Assembly: GCF_018138085.1 (NCBI RefSeq)
Contig: NZ_CP073105.1
Coordinates: 62,001 to 126,000 of the forward strand
Origin: Stutzerimonas stutzeri
GTDB taxonomy: Bacteria; Pseudomonadota; Gammaproteobacteria; Pseudomonadales; Pseudomonadaceae
Direction of reading: 5' to 3'
Length of the DNA: 64,000 nt
The translations under genes and the position numbers were made by a program. This document shows, in pieces, positions 48,130 through 57,718 of the stretch (position 1 is its first letter; the number at the start of each line of letters is the position of its first letter). The notes beneath the pieces are model-generated. The model saw nothing but the letters and a program-made list of their open reading frames with translations. It had not been told where the DNA came from and did no database searches.

Positions 48130-50178
48130 GTGACCGATACCAATCCGCTGCTGCGCGATTTCGACCTGCCGCCCTATTCCGAGATCCGTCCGGAGCACGT
48201 CGAGCCGGCGGTCGATACCGTCCTCGGCGAGAACCGTGTCGCCCTGCAGGAACTGCTCAGCCGCCCGGCCGAGAGCCTCGACTGGAGCACCCTGGTGGTC
48301 GGCCTGGACGAAATGAACGAGCGCCTCAGCCGCGCCTGGGGGCCGGTCAGCCACCTCAATGCGGTGCGCAACAATGCTGAATTGCGCAGCGCCTACGAGG
48401 CCTGCCTGCCCAAGCTGTCCGCCTACGCCACCGAACTGGGGCAGAACGCCGAGTTGTTCGCCGCCTATCAGGCGCTGTCGCTGAACCCCGAGGCAGAAGG
48501 CTTCGACGTGGCGCAGAAGACCATCATCGAACACGCTCTGCGTGACTTCCGCCTGTCTGGCATCGACCTGCCGCCGGCCGAGCAGCAGCGCTTCGGCGCG
48601 ATCCGCATGAAGCTCGCCGAGCTGGGCAGCACCTTCTCCAACCAACTGCTCGACGCGACCCAGGCCTGGACCAAGCACGTCACCGACGAAAGCCTGCTGG
48701 CCGGCATCACCGACTCGGCCAAGGCGCAGATGGCAGAAGCGGCCAAGGCCAAGGAGCTCGATGGCTGGCTGATCAGCTTGGAATTTCCCAGCTATTACGC
48801 GGTGATGACCTACGCCGACAATCGCGCGCTGCGCGAGGAGGTCTACGTCGCTTACTCCACCCGCGCCTCCGACCGGGGGCCGAATGCCGGCCAGTTCGAC
48901 AACGGCCCGGTAATGGAACAGATCCTCGACCTGCGTCAGGAACTGGCCCAACTGCTGGGCTTCGGCAACTACGCCGAGCTGTCGCTGGCGACCAAGATGG
49001 CCGAGAGCACCGATCAGGTGCTGGGCTTCCTGCGTGACCTGGCCACGCGCAGCAAGCCGTTCGCCGAGCGCGACCTGAAGGAGCTGCGCGCCTTCGCTGC
49101 CGAGCAGGGCGTCACCGATTTGCAGAGCTGGGACGTCAACTACTTCGGCGAGAAGCTGCGCCAGGCCCGCTACAGCCTGAGCCAGGAAGAGCTGCGCGCC
49201 TACTTCCCGGTGGACAAGGTGCTGTCCGGCCTGTTTGCCATCGTCAAGCGTCTCTACGGTATCGAGATCCACGAACTGGAAGACTTCGACAGCTGGCACC
49301 CGGACGTCCGCCTGTTCGAAATCCGCGAAAAGGGCGAGCACGTCGGACGCTTCTTCTTCGACCTCTATGCGCGGGCCAACAAGCGCGGCGGTGCCTGGAT
49401 GGACGGCGCGCGCGACAAGCGCCGCACCTGCCTCGGCACGCTGCAGACGCCGGTAGCCAACCTGGTCTGCAACTTCACCCCGCCGGTGGGCGAGCGCCCG
49501 GCGCTGCTGACCCACGATGAAGTCACCACGCTGTTCCACGAGTTCGGCCACGGTCTGCATCACCTGCTGACCCAGGTCGAGCATGCCGGTGCCTCGGGTA
49601 TCAATGGCGTTGCCTGGGATGCGGTCGAACTGCCGAGCCAGTTCATGGAGAACTGGTGCTGGGAGCCCGAAGGGCTGGCGCTGATTTCTGGTCATTACCA
49701 GACTGGCGAAACGCTGCCGCAGGACCTGCTCGACAAGATGCTGGCGGCGAAGAATTTCCAGTCCGGCCTGATGATGGTGCGCCAGCTGGAGTTCTCGCTG
49801 TTCGACTTCGAACTGCACGCCACCCACGGCGACGGCCGCAGCGTGCTCGAGGTGCTCGAAGGCATCCGCGCCGAGGTCTCGGTGATGCGTCCGCCGGCCA
49901 GCAACCGCTTCCCCAACAGCTTTGCGCACATCTTCTCCGGCGGTTACGCGGCGGGGTATTACAGCTACAAGTGGGCCGAGGTGCTGTCTTCCGATGCCTT
50001 CTCGCGTTTCGAGGAAGAGGGCGTGTTCAACCCTGACACCGGCCGTGCCTTCCGCGAGGCGATCCTGGCGCGCGGCGGTTCGCAGGAGCCGATGGTGCTG
50101 TTCGTCGACTTCCGCGGCCGCGAGCCGTCCACCGATGCGCTGCTGCGCCACCTGGGCCTGACCGAGGAGGTCGCATGA
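48130..50178 (+). CDS. prlC: Oligopeptidase A (M3 metallopeptidase)
   Basis: A 682-residue zinc peptidase. The active site HEFGH is at residues 470-474 in TTLFHEFGHGLHHLL, with the third Glu in ELPSQFMENWCWEPEG. It digests signal peptides and short peptides in the cytoplasm. The start is GTG at 48130 with GGGG upstream; the frame to 48079 starts with a poorly supported peptide. The stop overlaps yheV (ATGA). The prlC-yheV pair is conserved in Pseudomonas. Confidence 0.96.
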   Translation: MTDTNPLLRDFDLPPYSEIRPEHVEPAVDTVLGENRVALQELLSRPAESLDWSTLVVGLDEMNERLSRAWGPVSHLNAVRNNAELRSAYEACLPKLSAYATELGQNAELFAAYQALSLNPEAEGFDVAQKTIIEHALRDFRLSGIDLPPAEQQRFGAIRMKLAELGSTFSNQLLDATQAWTKHVTDESLLAGITDSAKAQMAEAAKAKELDGWLISLEFPSYYAVMTYADNRALREEVYVAYSTRASDRGPNAGQFDNGPVMEQILDLRQELAQLLGFGNYAELSLATKMAESTDQVLGFLRDLATRSKPFAERDLKELRAFAAEQGVTDLQSWDVNYFGEKLRQARYSLSQEELRAYFPVDKVLSGLFAIVKRLYGIEIHELEDFDSWHPDVRLFEIREKGEHVGRFFFDLYARANKRGGAWMDGARDKRRTCLGTLQTPVANLVCNFTPPVGERPALLTHDEVTTLFHEFGHGLHHLLTQVEHAGASGINGVAWDAVELPSQFMENWCWEPEGLALISGHYQTGETLPQDLLDKMLAAKNFQSGLMMVRQLEFSLFDFELHATHGDGRSVLEVLEGIRAEVSVMRPPASNRFPNSFAHIFSGGYAAGYYSYKWAEVLSSDAFSRFEEEGVFNPDTGRAFREAILARGGSQEPMVLFVDFRGREPSTDALLRHLGLTEEVA

Positions 50179-50453
50179 GCGACGAACCGAAAGTGACCAC
50201 CAAACGCTTCATCGCCGGCGCCGTGTGCCCGGCATGCAGCGCCACGGACAGCATCAAGATGTGGGACGTCGACGGCGTGCCGCATCGCGAGTGCGTCGAA
50301 TGCGGCTACGCCGACACGCTCAACGCGCAGGGGCAATCAGTGCCGTCTGAGCTGGGTACGCGGGTCAACCAGGCCAAGCCGAAAGCCGCCGATCCGCAGG
50401 TGCAGGCGGTGCAGTTTTTCCCCAATCCGAAGCTGAAGAAAAAAACCGACTGA
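50175..50453 (+). CDS. yheV: YheV family zinc-ribbon protein
   Basis: A 92-residue protein with a four-Cys zinc ribbon: C18 and C21 in AVCPACSA, C40 and C43 in ECVECGYAD. The C-terminus is basic (PKLKKKTD). The family is conserved in proteobacteria and of unknown function. Its ATG overlaps the prlC stop, so it is coupled to that gene. Confidence 0.92.
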   Translation: MSDEPKVTTKRFIAGAVCPACSATDSIKMWDVDGVPHRECVECGYADTLNAQGQSVPSELGTRVNQAKPKAADPQVQAVQFFPNPKLKKKTD

Positions 50454-50470
50454 TCCGAGGGAGGCTCGCC

Positions 50471-51238
50471 ATGTGGCATCTCACCTGTGGCGACCTCGCC
50501 GCGGACAGCGTCCGGCCGCTGCTGGCTGACGGCAGTGAGGTCCGCGTGCTACGCGATGACCTGGCCGTCGGCCCGCTCGCCGATATCGACATCCCGCCGT
50601 GTGCGGCGCGGCTGGCCTTTTGGGAGGCGCTGTGGCCGGCAGCCATGACGCCGCGGCCGGATTTCACCGGCATCGTGGGTGATGCGTTGTGGCTGAAGGA
50701 GTTGTCTGGCCAGCCGCGGCCGGTAACCGTCTGGCATGGCGACAGCGCTTCCGAGCAGCTGATGCTGGCGCGGGTGGCGGCGGCGCTGGAGGGATCTTCG
50801 CTGCCCTTCTATGAAGTCGCCTGCGGCACCGGTGACAGCCGGGTCGGCACGCGCATGGCGGTGTCCATGCATACGCCCGAAGCACTGGTAGCACTCGACC
50901 AGCCGCGGCCTGTCGAGCCCGCCAGGGTCGCCACGCTCGCCAGCCAGTGGCGCACCGCCGTGGCGGACAACGCAGCGATACGGCGTTGGCTCGACGGTCG
51001 TTTCGTCGGTGAGGATTATCGGCGAATCGACCGCGAGCTCACCGAGGCCTGCGGTGACGAGGAGATGCCATTATCCCGAGCCATGGCCGAGGTCATGGGC
51101 CGCTGCGACGGCTTTTTCGCGACGGATATGTTTCTTTACTGGCGCGCCCGGGAGCTGGCGCAGCGCGGTGTGCTGCGCCTGTCCGACGACCACGACGCTG
51201 GCTACGCAACGGTTCAGGTACGCCACGCCTCGGATTGA
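50471..51238 (+). CDS. DUF1835 domain protein
   Basis: A 255-residue protein. The N-terminal half (MWHLTCGDLAADSVRPLLA, then VTVWHGDSASEQLMLARVAAAL) matches DUF1835, and the C-terminal half with a Trp-rich helix (FLYWRARELAQRG) matches DUF3658. The two occur together in a family of unknown function. It lies 17 bases after yheV with GGGAGG upstream and probably belongs to the same transcript. Confidence 0.8.
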   Translation: MWHLTCGDLAADSVRPLLADGSEVRVLRDDLAVGPLADIDIPPCAARLAFWEALWPAAMTPRPDFTGIVGDALWLKELSGQPRPVTVWHGDSASEQLMLARVAAALEGSSLPFYEVACGTGDSRVGTRMAVSMHTPEALVALDQPRPVEPARVATLASQWRTAVADNAAIRRWLDGRFVGEDYRRIDRELTEACGDEEMPLSRAMAEVMGRCDGFFATDMFLYWRARELAQRGVLRLSDDHDAGYATVQVRHASD

Positions 51239-51282
51239 GCCGGCATCGCTGCGCCAGGCCGCGATCAACACCCGGTGGCGGC

Positions 51283-52356
51283 TTAGCCGGCGATCTTCTC
51301 GCCGACCAGTGCCGCACGCGGCGCGCGCGCGAAGCGCTGCTTGAGTCTCATCGCCGGGGATTCGATCAGATGCCAGGACAGGATCGCCAACAGCAGCGTC
51401 GGCACGAGGCTGATCACGGTCAGCTGGAACACGCCGATTTCAGGGCCGAGCAGGTATACCACGAGCTGCTGGAACGGAAAGGCGTAGATGTACATGCCGT
51501 AGGAGAAGTCGCCGTGCTTGCCGAACCGGGAAATCAGCGGGATCGGGGCATAGGCGAGGTAGATCACCAGATAGGGCAGCGCGACCACGTAAACGTAGGG
51601 GCCTGCGGCGGTGTGGAAGGTCAGGCCCAGCGCAGCGACCAGGACCACCGCGATCCAGCCGCGCCAGGGCAGGGCGTCGCGATAGAGAAAGAGCGCGGAG
51701 CCGGTGTAGTACAGCAAGCCCAGCTTGACGATGTTGTTGATGAAGAACGACTCGATCCCGAGCATCCTCAGTATCCAGAAATGTCCCAGGGCGAGGCCGG
51801 CGATCGGCAGGAAGATCAGCCGGCGATTCAGCAGGCCGATCAGCCCCATCATCATCACGCCGAGGTACATCAGCACTTCCAGCGGCAGCGTCCACAATGA
51901 GCCGTTCACCACGTTCGGATAGATGTTCTGGGTGAACACGCCCGGCAGTTCGAAGCGCGTGACGAGCAGGATGTTCTGCAGATAGGTCCAGGTGACTGAG
52001 GACGAGAGATAGCTGATCATGCTCCGGTCGGTCACCAGCGGTCCGATGACGAAGGCAGAAAGCAGCACCGCCAAAATCAAGGCCGGGAACACGCGCAACG
52101 CACGCTTGATGAGAAAGCTCTTCGCGCTGCTGCTATTGATCCAGGAGGAGGTGATCAGGTAACCGCTGATCACGAAGAAGATCGCGACGGCCATCTCGCC
52201 GCCATTCTCGTAGCCGGTCAGCAGCTCGATGGGTTCATCGGGTCGGCGCCCGGTCAGCGGATAGCTGTGAACGAGGAGGACCATCGTTGCTGCGAAGAAT
52301 CGCAGAAAATCGAAGTTGTTTTCGTGAGCGAGCGGTGCGCCTGGCTGGGCGGGCAT
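51283..52356 (-). CDS. Acyltransferase 3 family membrane protein (OafA-like)
   Basis: A 357-residue membrane protein with about ten helices. The family start NNFDFLRFFAATMVLLVHSYP carries the active-site histidine, and FFVISGYLITSSW and LWTLPLEVLMYLG are characteristic. Such enzymes O-acetylate surface polysaccharides. The start at 52356 has a textbook AGGAGGTGAAG. It is on the opposite strand from its neighbours and shares no operon with them, and this position is not part of the usual Pseudomonas prlC neighbourhood, so it may be an inserted accessory gene. Confidence 0.86.
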   Translation of the reverse strand: MPAQPGAPLAHENNFDFLRFFAATMVLLVHSYPLTGRRPDEPIELLTGYENGGEMAVAIFFVISGYLITSSWINSSSAKSFLIKRALRVFPALILAVLLSAFVIGPLVTDRSMISYLSSSVTWTYLQNILLVTRFELPGVFTQNIYPNVVNGSLWTLPLEVLMYLGVMMMGLIGLLNRRLIFLPIAGLALGHFWILRMLGIESFFINNIVKLGLLYYTGSALFLYRDALPWRGWIAVVLVAALGLTFHTAAGPYVYVVALPYLVIYLAYAPIPLISRFGKHGDFSYGMYIYAFPFQQLVVYLLGPEIGVFQLTVISLVPTLLLAILSWHLIESPAMRLKQRFARAPRAALVGEKIAG

Positions 52357-52489
52357 CTTCACCTCCTTGTCGATACCGGGACGGATTACAGCCGTGAGCC
52401 AGCTTGGGCACAAACGGGTGGCGATAATTCCCTGGCCGTTGGTTTTTTTCCGACCATCGGCGTGGAGATGTTCGGCCGGTTACTTGATA

Positions 52490-52505
52490 CTGTATGCATG
52501 AACAG
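52490..52505 (+). promoter_or_regulatory. LexA (SOS) box before the radical SAM gene
   Basis: CTGTATGCATGAACAG fits the gammaproteobacterial LexA consensus CTG-N10-CAG, with TA and TA flanks giving TACTGTATGCATGAACAGTA. It ends 15 bases before the ATG at 52521 and overlaps the ribosome region, so bound LexA should block transcription. The P. aeruginosa orthologue (PA0069) is known as an SOS gene, which agrees. Confidence 0.85.
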
Positions 52506-52520
52506 TACTCGGAGGCTTCA

Positions 52521-53585
52521 ATGCGCGCTCCCATCACCACGCCGCGGGGCCGCGGCACCGCGATCAATCCGGACAACCGCTTCGCCCCGACGCGCAGTGA
52601 AGCCTATGACGATGGCTGGGAGCAGGATGTGCCGCAGACCCGGGCAACCGAGGTGCGGATCGAGACGGCGAAAACCGTGCTTACGCGCAACCAGTCGCCG
52701 GATGTCGGCTTCGATCGTTCGGTCAATCCCTATCGTGGTTGCGAACACGGCTGCATCTACTGCTTTGCACGGCCCAGCCACGCCTACTGGGATCTGTCGC
52801 CAGGGATCGATTTCGAAACGCGGCTGATCGCCAAGACCAACCTCGCCGAGCGCCTCGAGCAGGAGGTGAGCAAACCCGGCTACGTGCCGCAGCCCATCGC
52901 CCTGGGCGTCAACACCGATGCGTATCAGCCACTGGAGCGCGAGCAACGGTTGACGCGCCAGGCGCTGGAGATCCTGCTGCGCTTCAAGCATCCGGTGCAC
53001 ATCATCACCAAGGGATCGCTGGTGTTGCGCGATCTCGACCTGCTGGTGCCGCTGGCCGAGCAGAAGCTGGTCAGCGTCTCGGTCAGCCTGACGACGCTGG
53101 ACGACGAGCTCAAACGCATCATGGAGCCGCGGGCAGCATCGCCCTCGGCGCGGCTGCGGGTTTTGCGCAGCCTGCACGACGCGGGTGTACCAGTCAGCGT
53201 GATGTGCGCGCCGATGATCCCGATGATCAACGACATGGAGCTCGAGCGGATGCTGGAGGCCGCCCGTGAAGCCGGAGCGCGGTCTGCCGGCTACGTGCTG
53301 TTGCGGCTGCCACATGAGGTGGCCACGCTGTTCGACGAGTGGCTGCAGGAGCATTTTCCGCAGCGCGCCGCCCACGTCATGAGCCTGGTGCGCCAGTCGC
53401 GGGGCGGCAAGGACTACGACAGCCGCTTCGGCAGCCGCATGCGCGGTGAGGGCCAGTTTGCCCAACTGCTCGCGCAACGCTTCCAGCTGGCCTGCAAGCG
53501 CCTCGGTTACAACCGGCGAGACCAGAATTATGGCCTCGATTGCACCCGCTTCGCGCCACCCGGCCAGCAGATGACGCTGCTGTAG
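52521..53585 (+). CDS. PA0069-family radical SAM protein (SOS-regulated)
   Basis: A 354-residue radical SAM enzyme. The iron-sulfur Cys are C74, C78 and C81 in RGCEHGCIYCFAR. Further family motifs are VNTDAYQPLERE and a C-terminal YNRRDQNYGLDCTRF. It lacks additional clusters. SplB-like and Rv2578c-like radical SAM proteins of this group are tied to DNA photoproduct repair in name only; substrate is not known. GGAGG is five bases from the ATG, and a LexA box lies just upstream. The N-terminus MRAPITTPRGRG is family-like. Confidence 0.9.
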   Translation: MRAPITTPRGRGTAINPDNRFAPTRSEAYDDGWEQDVPQTRATEVRIETAKTVLTRNQSPDVGFDRSVNPYRGCEHGCIYCFARPSHAYWDLSPGIDFETRLIAKTNLAERLEQEVSKPGYVPQPIALGVNTDAYQPLEREQRLTRQALEILLRFKHPVHIITKGSLVLRDLDLLVPLAEQKLVSVSVSLTTLDDELKRIMEPRAASPSARLRVLRSLHDAGVPVSVMCAPMIPMINDMELERMLEAAREAGARSAGYVLLRLPHEVATLFDEWLQEHFPQRAAHVMSLVRQSRGGKDYDSRFGSRMRGEGQFAQLLAQRFQLACKRLGYNRRDQNYGLDCTRFAPPGQQMTLL

Positions 53586-53604
53586 TAGCTGAGCGCGGCT
53601 TCGC

Positions 53605-53885
53605 TGGAAAAGCTCGCGGTCAAGACCGCTCCTACAAAAGCGGTGCCGCGCGTGGCCTAAGTACAAGCACCAGCCCCGTGGGAGCGGTGCCGCGCACGGC
53701 CTTAAGTGCCAGCACCGAGCCTCCGTGGGAGCGGTCTCGACCGCGAAGGCGTCTGTTGTGGTGACTGAATTTCTGAGCGGCTTCGCTGAAAAGCTCGCGG
53801 TCAAGACCGCTCCTACAAAAGCGGTGCCGCGCTAAGCCTAAGTACAAGCACCAAGCCCCGTGGGAGCGGTATTGACCGCGAATGG
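53605..53885. repeat. Class A REP cluster after the radical SAM gene
   Basis: Palindromes AGCTCGCGGTCAAGACCGCT at about 53610 and 53791, with inverted partners GTGGGAGCGGTCTCGACCGC at about 53727 and GTGGGAGCGGTATTGACCGC at about 53861. A half element GTGGGAGCGGTGCCGCGC lies at about 53679. The two halves (around AAAAGCGGTGCCGCG and CTAAGTACAAGCACCA) are a tandem duplication of about 181 bases. Confidence 0.88.
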
Positions 53886-54134
53886 CTCGGCTGCGTCGTT
53901 GATCGCAGACCTGGCGGGTGCTCGGGGTCGGTTCGCTTCTAACACGATGGGGATCGTTTGCTAGGGCAGAGCCGCCGAAACCAGTCGGGCGTGTCCAGGC
54001 TTGGGGTGGTTCAAGAAAGGCACAAGGGCGACGCCACAGGGCGGCTCGCCGGAACTCTACGCCGCGCTTCGCGCACCAACCCAGGTATCGCTGAGGCGTC
54101 GGATGGCCGGCGCCCTGTGCAAGGTGGAGGCCTT

Positions 54135-54389
54135 TTGGACTGGATCGATCTGCTGCAGTGGCCGGCGATGGTGGTCACGGTACTGGCTGCCTGGTTGATC
54201 GGCTCGTTGAAGCCGCGTCGGCGTACGGTGGGATTCTGCTGTTTTCTGCTGAGCAATCTGCTCTGGGTGATCTGGGGTTGGCATGCCGAAGCATGGGCGT
54301 TGATCGCGCTGCAGGTGTGTCTGGCGCTGATGAACATCCGCGGTGTGAAGAAGAACGACCAGCCAGCACAGGCTCAAGCCAGCGCCTGA
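54135..54389 (+). CDS. Small membrane protein upstream of coxB
   Basis: An 84-residue protein with three hydrophobic segments: PAMVVTVLAAWLIGSL, TVGFCCFLLSNLLWVIWGW and WALIALQVCLALMNIRG. It belongs to a family of tiny inner-membrane proteins that I cannot name with certainty. The start is TTG at 54135 with GGAGG four bases upstream; the frame is open further upstream to 53958 but that part is not protein-like. It is co-directional with the oxidase genes but ends before their promoter. Confidence 0.6.
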   Translation: MDWIDLLQWPAMVVTVLAAWLIGSLKPRRRTVGFCCFLLSNLLWVIWGWHAEAWALIALQVCLALMNIRGVKKNDQPAQAQASA

Positions 54390-54398
54390 GCCGTGAAA

Positions 54399-54426
54399 TT
54401 GCCAGGTTTGGATCGCTGTCTATACT
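54399..54426 (+). promoter_or_regulatory. Candidate sigma-70 promoter for the cox cluster
   Basis: TTGCCA (54399-54404) and TATACT (54421-54426) are separated by 16 bases, close to the sigma-70 consensus. They lie about 175 bases before the coxB ATG, so the transcript would have a long 5' leader. No regulator site was identified. Confidence 0.45.
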
Positions 54427-54600
54427 CCGTTCGTAAGCGTACCGATTGAATCCGACTGCGCGTGCAAAGCGAGGCCTGGCAACCAGTAGTTGGGGGGAGC
54501 CGGACCGGAGCGTGGTCAGGCCGTGGGCGCGAGCGCTTGCTCGACGCTGCGACCAGACGAGCGGTCGGCGGGATAACAAGAACCATAAGGGGAACCCGCA

Positions 54601-55734
54601 ATGTCGCGACATCCACGAGTCTGGATGGGGATTGGGCTGTGGTCGCTGTTTGCGCAGGCCCAGGCGGCCTGGGATGTGAACATGCGATCCGGTGTGACCG
54701 ATGTCAGTCGCTCCGTATTCGATCTGCACATGACCATTTTCTGGATCTGCGTGATCATCGGCGTGCTGGTGTTCGCGGTCATGTTCTGGTCGATGTTCGC
54801 GCACCGCCGCTCCAAGCGGCTCGAGTCTGCGCATTTCCATGAGAACACCAAGGTCGAAGTGCTCTGGACCATCATCCCGTTGCTGATCCTGGTCGGCATG
54901 GCGATACCAGCCACCCGCACGCTGATCCACATCTACGATGCCTCCGAATCGGATGTGGATATCCAGGTCACCGGCTACCAATGGAAGTGGCACTACAAGT
55001 ACCTGGGCGAGGATGTCGAGTTCTTCAGCAACCTGACCACGCCGCGCGACGAAATCAACAACCTTGCGCCCAAGGGCGAGCACTACCTCCTCGAAGTGGA
55101 CCAGCCGCTGGTTATTCCGGCAGGCGCCAAGGTGCGCTTTCTGGTCACCGCGGCGGACGTCATCCATTCCTGGTGGGTGCCGGATCTGGCGGTGAAGAAG
55201 GATGCCATCCCCGGATTCATCAATGAATCCTGGACCCGCGTCGAGCGGCCCGGCATCTACCGCGGGCAGTGCACCGAGCTGTGCGGCAAGGATCATGGCT
55301 TCATGCCGATCGTGGTGGAGGTCAAGTCCGCCGAAGACTATGCCGCCTGGCTGGGCGAGAAAAAGGCCGAAGCCGCCAAGCTGGCAGAGCTGACCAGCAA
55401 GGAATGGACAGTGGACGAGCTCGTTGCCCGCGGCGAGAAGGTCTACCTGACCAACTGCGCCTCCTGTCACCAGCCCACCGGCATGGGGCTGCCGCCGATG
55501 TTCCCGGCGCTCAAGGGCTCGCCGATCGCCACCGGCGATGCCGAAAATCACCTCAGCGTGGTCGTCCATGGCCGGCCGGGCACAGCGATGCCGGCCTTCG
55601 GCCCGCAGTTGTCGGAAGTCGACCTGGCCGCTGTGGTGACCTACGAGCGCAACGCGTGGGGCAACGACAAGGGCGACATGGTTACGCCGAAAGACGTGCT
55701 CGATTTCAAACAGGCCGAAGAAGCCAGTCAATAA
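54601..55734 (+). CDS. coxB: Cytochrome c oxidase subunit II with fused cytochrome c domain
   Basis: A 377-residue CoxB: signal peptide, two helices, then the CuA domain with ligands in IHSWWVPDLAVKK and QCTELCGKDHGFM. A C-terminal cytochrome c domain begins near residue 275 with heme motif CASCH and a Met ligand near GTAMPAFGP. This fusion is typical of caa3-type oxidases and takes electrons without a separate docking step. It is first in the oxidase operon. Confidence 0.96.
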   Translation: MSRHPRVWMGIGLWSLFAQAQAAWDVNMRSGVTDVSRSVFDLHMTIFWICVIIGVLVFAVMFWSMFAHRRSKRLESAHFHENTKVEVLWTIIPLLILVGMAIPATRTLIHIYDASESDVDIQVTGYQWKWHYKYLGEDVEFFSNLTTPRDEINNLAPKGEHYLLEVDQPLVIPAGAKVRFLVTAADVIHSWWVPDLAVKKDAIPGFINESWTRVERPGIYRGQCTELCGKDHGFMPIVVEVKSAEDYAAWLGEKKAEAAKLAELTSKEWTVDELVARGEKVYLTNCASCHQPTGMGLPPMFPALKGSPIATGDAENHLSVVVHGRPGTAMPAFGPQLSEVDLAAVVTYERNAWGNDKGDMVTPKDVLDFKQAEEASQ

Positions 55735-55747
55735 GGGGTAGGCAGCG

Positions 55748-57376
55748 ATGAGTGCAGTGATCGACGATCATGGGCATGCCGGGCATGACCATCACCACGG
55801 CCCGGCCAAGGGACTCTCGCGCTGGCTGCTGACCACCAACCATAAGGACATCGGTTCGATGTACCTATGGTTCAGCTTCTGCGCCTTCCTGCTGGGCGGT
55901 TCGATGGCCATGGTCATCCGCGCCGAGCTGTTCCAGCCGGGCCTGCAGATCGTGCAGCCGGAATTCTTCAACCAGATGACCACCATGCATGGCCTGATCA
56001 TGGTCTTCGGCGCGGTGATGCCAGCCTTCGTCGGCCTGGCCAACTGGATGATTCCGCTGATGATCGGCGCGCCGGACATGGCCCTGCCGCGGATGAACAA
56101 CTTCAGCTTCTGGCTGTTGCCCGCCGCGTTCGGGCTGCTGGTCTCGACCCTGTTCATGGAGGGCGGTGGACCCAACTTCGGCTGGACCTTCTATGCGCCG
56201 CTGTCGACCACCTATGCGCCGGAGAGCGTGACCTACTTCATTTTCGCGATCCACCTGATGGGCATCAGCTCGATCATGGGCGCCATCAACGTCATCGCCA
56301 CCGTACTCAACCTGCGAGCGCCGGGCATGACCCTGATGAAAATGCCGCTGTTCGTCTGGACCTGGCTGATCACCGCGTTCCTGCTCATCGCGGTGATGCC
56401 GGTGCTGGCGGGCGTGGTGACCATGATGCTGATGGACATCCACTTCGGCACGAGCTTCTTCAGCGCGGCGGGCGGCGGCGATCCGGTGCTGTTCCAGCAC
56501 GTGTTCTGGTTCTTCGGCCACCCCGAGGTCTACATCATGATCCTGCCGGCGTTCGGCGCGGTCAGCTCGATCATCCCGGCCTTCAGCCGCAAGCCGCTGT
56601 TCGGCTACACCTCGATGGTCTACGCCACCGGGGCCATCGCCTTTCTCTCGTTCATCGTCTGGTCGCACCACATGTTTACCGTCGGCATACCGGTGACCGG
56701 CGAGCTGTTCTTCATGTACGCGACCATGCTCATCGCCGTGCCGACCGGGGTGAAGGTGTTCAACTGGGTCTCCACCATGTGGCGTGGCTCGCTGACCTTC
56801 GAGGCGCCGATGCTGTTCGCGGTCGCCTTTGTCATTCTGTTCTCCATCGGCGGCTTTTCAGGGTTGATGCTGGCCATTGCCCCGGCTGACTTCCAGTACC
56901 ACGACACCTACTTCGTGGTGGCGCATTTCCACTACGTGCTGGTGCCCGGCGCGATCTTCGGCATCTTTGCCTCGGCCTACTTCTGGCTGCCCAAGTGGAC
57001 CGGGCACATGTATGACGAGACGCTGGCCAAGCTGCATTTCTGGATGAGCTTCATCGGCATGAACATGGCGTTCTTCCCCATGCACTTCGTGGGGCTGGCC
57101 GGCATGCCGCGGCGTATCCCCGACTACAACCTGATGTTCGCCAACTTCAACATGGTCTCGAGCATCGGCGCCTTCATGTTCGGTGCGACTCAGCTGTTGT
57201 TCCTCTTCATCGTCATCAAATGCATCCGCGGCGGTCCGGCGGCTCCCGCCAAACCGTGGGACGGCGCCGAGGGCCTGGAATGGAGCGTGCCGTCACCAGC
57301 CCCCTATCACACCTTCAGCGTGCCGCCGACTATGGATGAGCTGCACGAACACCGCACCGGCCCGAAAGATGATTAG
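55748..57376 (+). CDS. ctaD: Cytochrome c oxidase subunit I
   Basis: A 542-residue membrane protein with twelve helices. The His ligands of heme a, heme a3 and CuB are in HGLIMVFG, HVFWFFGHPEVYI, SHHMFTVGI and HFHYVLVPG. The His-Tyr crosslink motif is present, and YTSMVYATGAIAFLSF is typical. It carries the oxygen reduction site and proton pumping channels. It follows coxB after 13 bases. Confidence 0.97.
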   Translation: MSAVIDDHGHAGHDHHHGPAKGLSRWLLTTNHKDIGSMYLWFSFCAFLLGGSMAMVIRAELFQPGLQIVQPEFFNQMTTMHGLIMVFGAVMPAFVGLANWMIPLMIGAPDMALPRMNNFSFWLLPAAFGLLVSTLFMEGGGPNFGWTFYAPLSTTYAPESVTYFIFAIHLMGISSIMGAINVIATVLNLRAPGMTLMKMPLFVWTWLITAFLLIAVMPVLAGVVTMMLMDIHFGTSFFSAAGGGDPVLFQHVFWFFGHPEVYIMILPAFGAVSSIIPAFSRKPLFGYTSMVYATGAIAFLSFIVWSHHMFTVGIPVTGELFFMYATMLIAVPTGVKVFNWVSTMWRGSLTFEAPMLFAVAFVILFSIGGFSGLMLAIAPADFQYHDTYFVVAHFHYVLVPGAIFGIFASAYFWLPKWTGHMYDETLAKLHFWMSFIGMNMAFFPMHFVGLAGMPRRIPDYNLMFANFNMVSSIGAFMFGATQLLFLFIVIKCIRGGPAAPAKPWDGAEGLEWSVPSPAPYHTFSVPPTMDELHEHRTGPKDD

Positions 57377-57445
57377 GCGAACGGCGGCTGGAAGCGGGAG
57401 GTTGGACGAAGTGTGGCTTCGATCGCCCACGCCTGGGTCACCAGC

Positions 57446-57718
57446 GGAGCAACCGGTTATTCGCGGTCAAGACCGCTCCCGCGAGAGCGGGGCACCGGTG
57501 GGAGCGGTCTCGACCGCGAGCTTTTCGACGGCAGGTCAGCCGACACACCGAGGGCTGCTGAATGAACACTGAGCTGCCTCTCATAAAGCAAGCCCGCCGC
57601 CCGCTGTTTGTGGCTATTCGCGGTCAAGACCGCTCCCACGAGAGCGGGGCACTGGTGGGAGCGGTCTCGACCGCGAGCTTTTCGACGGCAGGTCAGCCGA
57701 CACACCGAGGGCTGCTGA
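57446..57718. repeat. Tandem duplication of REP pair plus ctaG 5' end
   Basis: A 157-bp block is present twice. Each contains TATTCGCGGTCAAGACCGCT, an inverted partner GTGGGAGCGGTCTCGACCGC, then TTTTCGACGGCAGGTCAGCC and GACACACCGAGGGCTGCTGA leading into an ATG. The first ATG (57562) opens a 55-codon frame that begins MNTELPLIKQARR and resembles the ctaG start (MNTELPLAKLIRR); it ends inside the second copy. The second ATG (57719) is the true ctaG start. The duplicated start region therefore looks REP-linked. Confidence 0.85.

Noticed and set aside
48112..50151. Long minus-strand frame of 679 codons opposite prlC
   Set aside because: It is a frame shadow of a GC-rich gene; its product is rich in Val, Gln, Leu and Gly with no family signature, while prlC on the plus strand has HEFGH and full length.
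54175..55731. Minus-strand frame of 518 codons opposite coxB
   Set aside because: It reads across the intergenic space and coxB with no recognisable domain.
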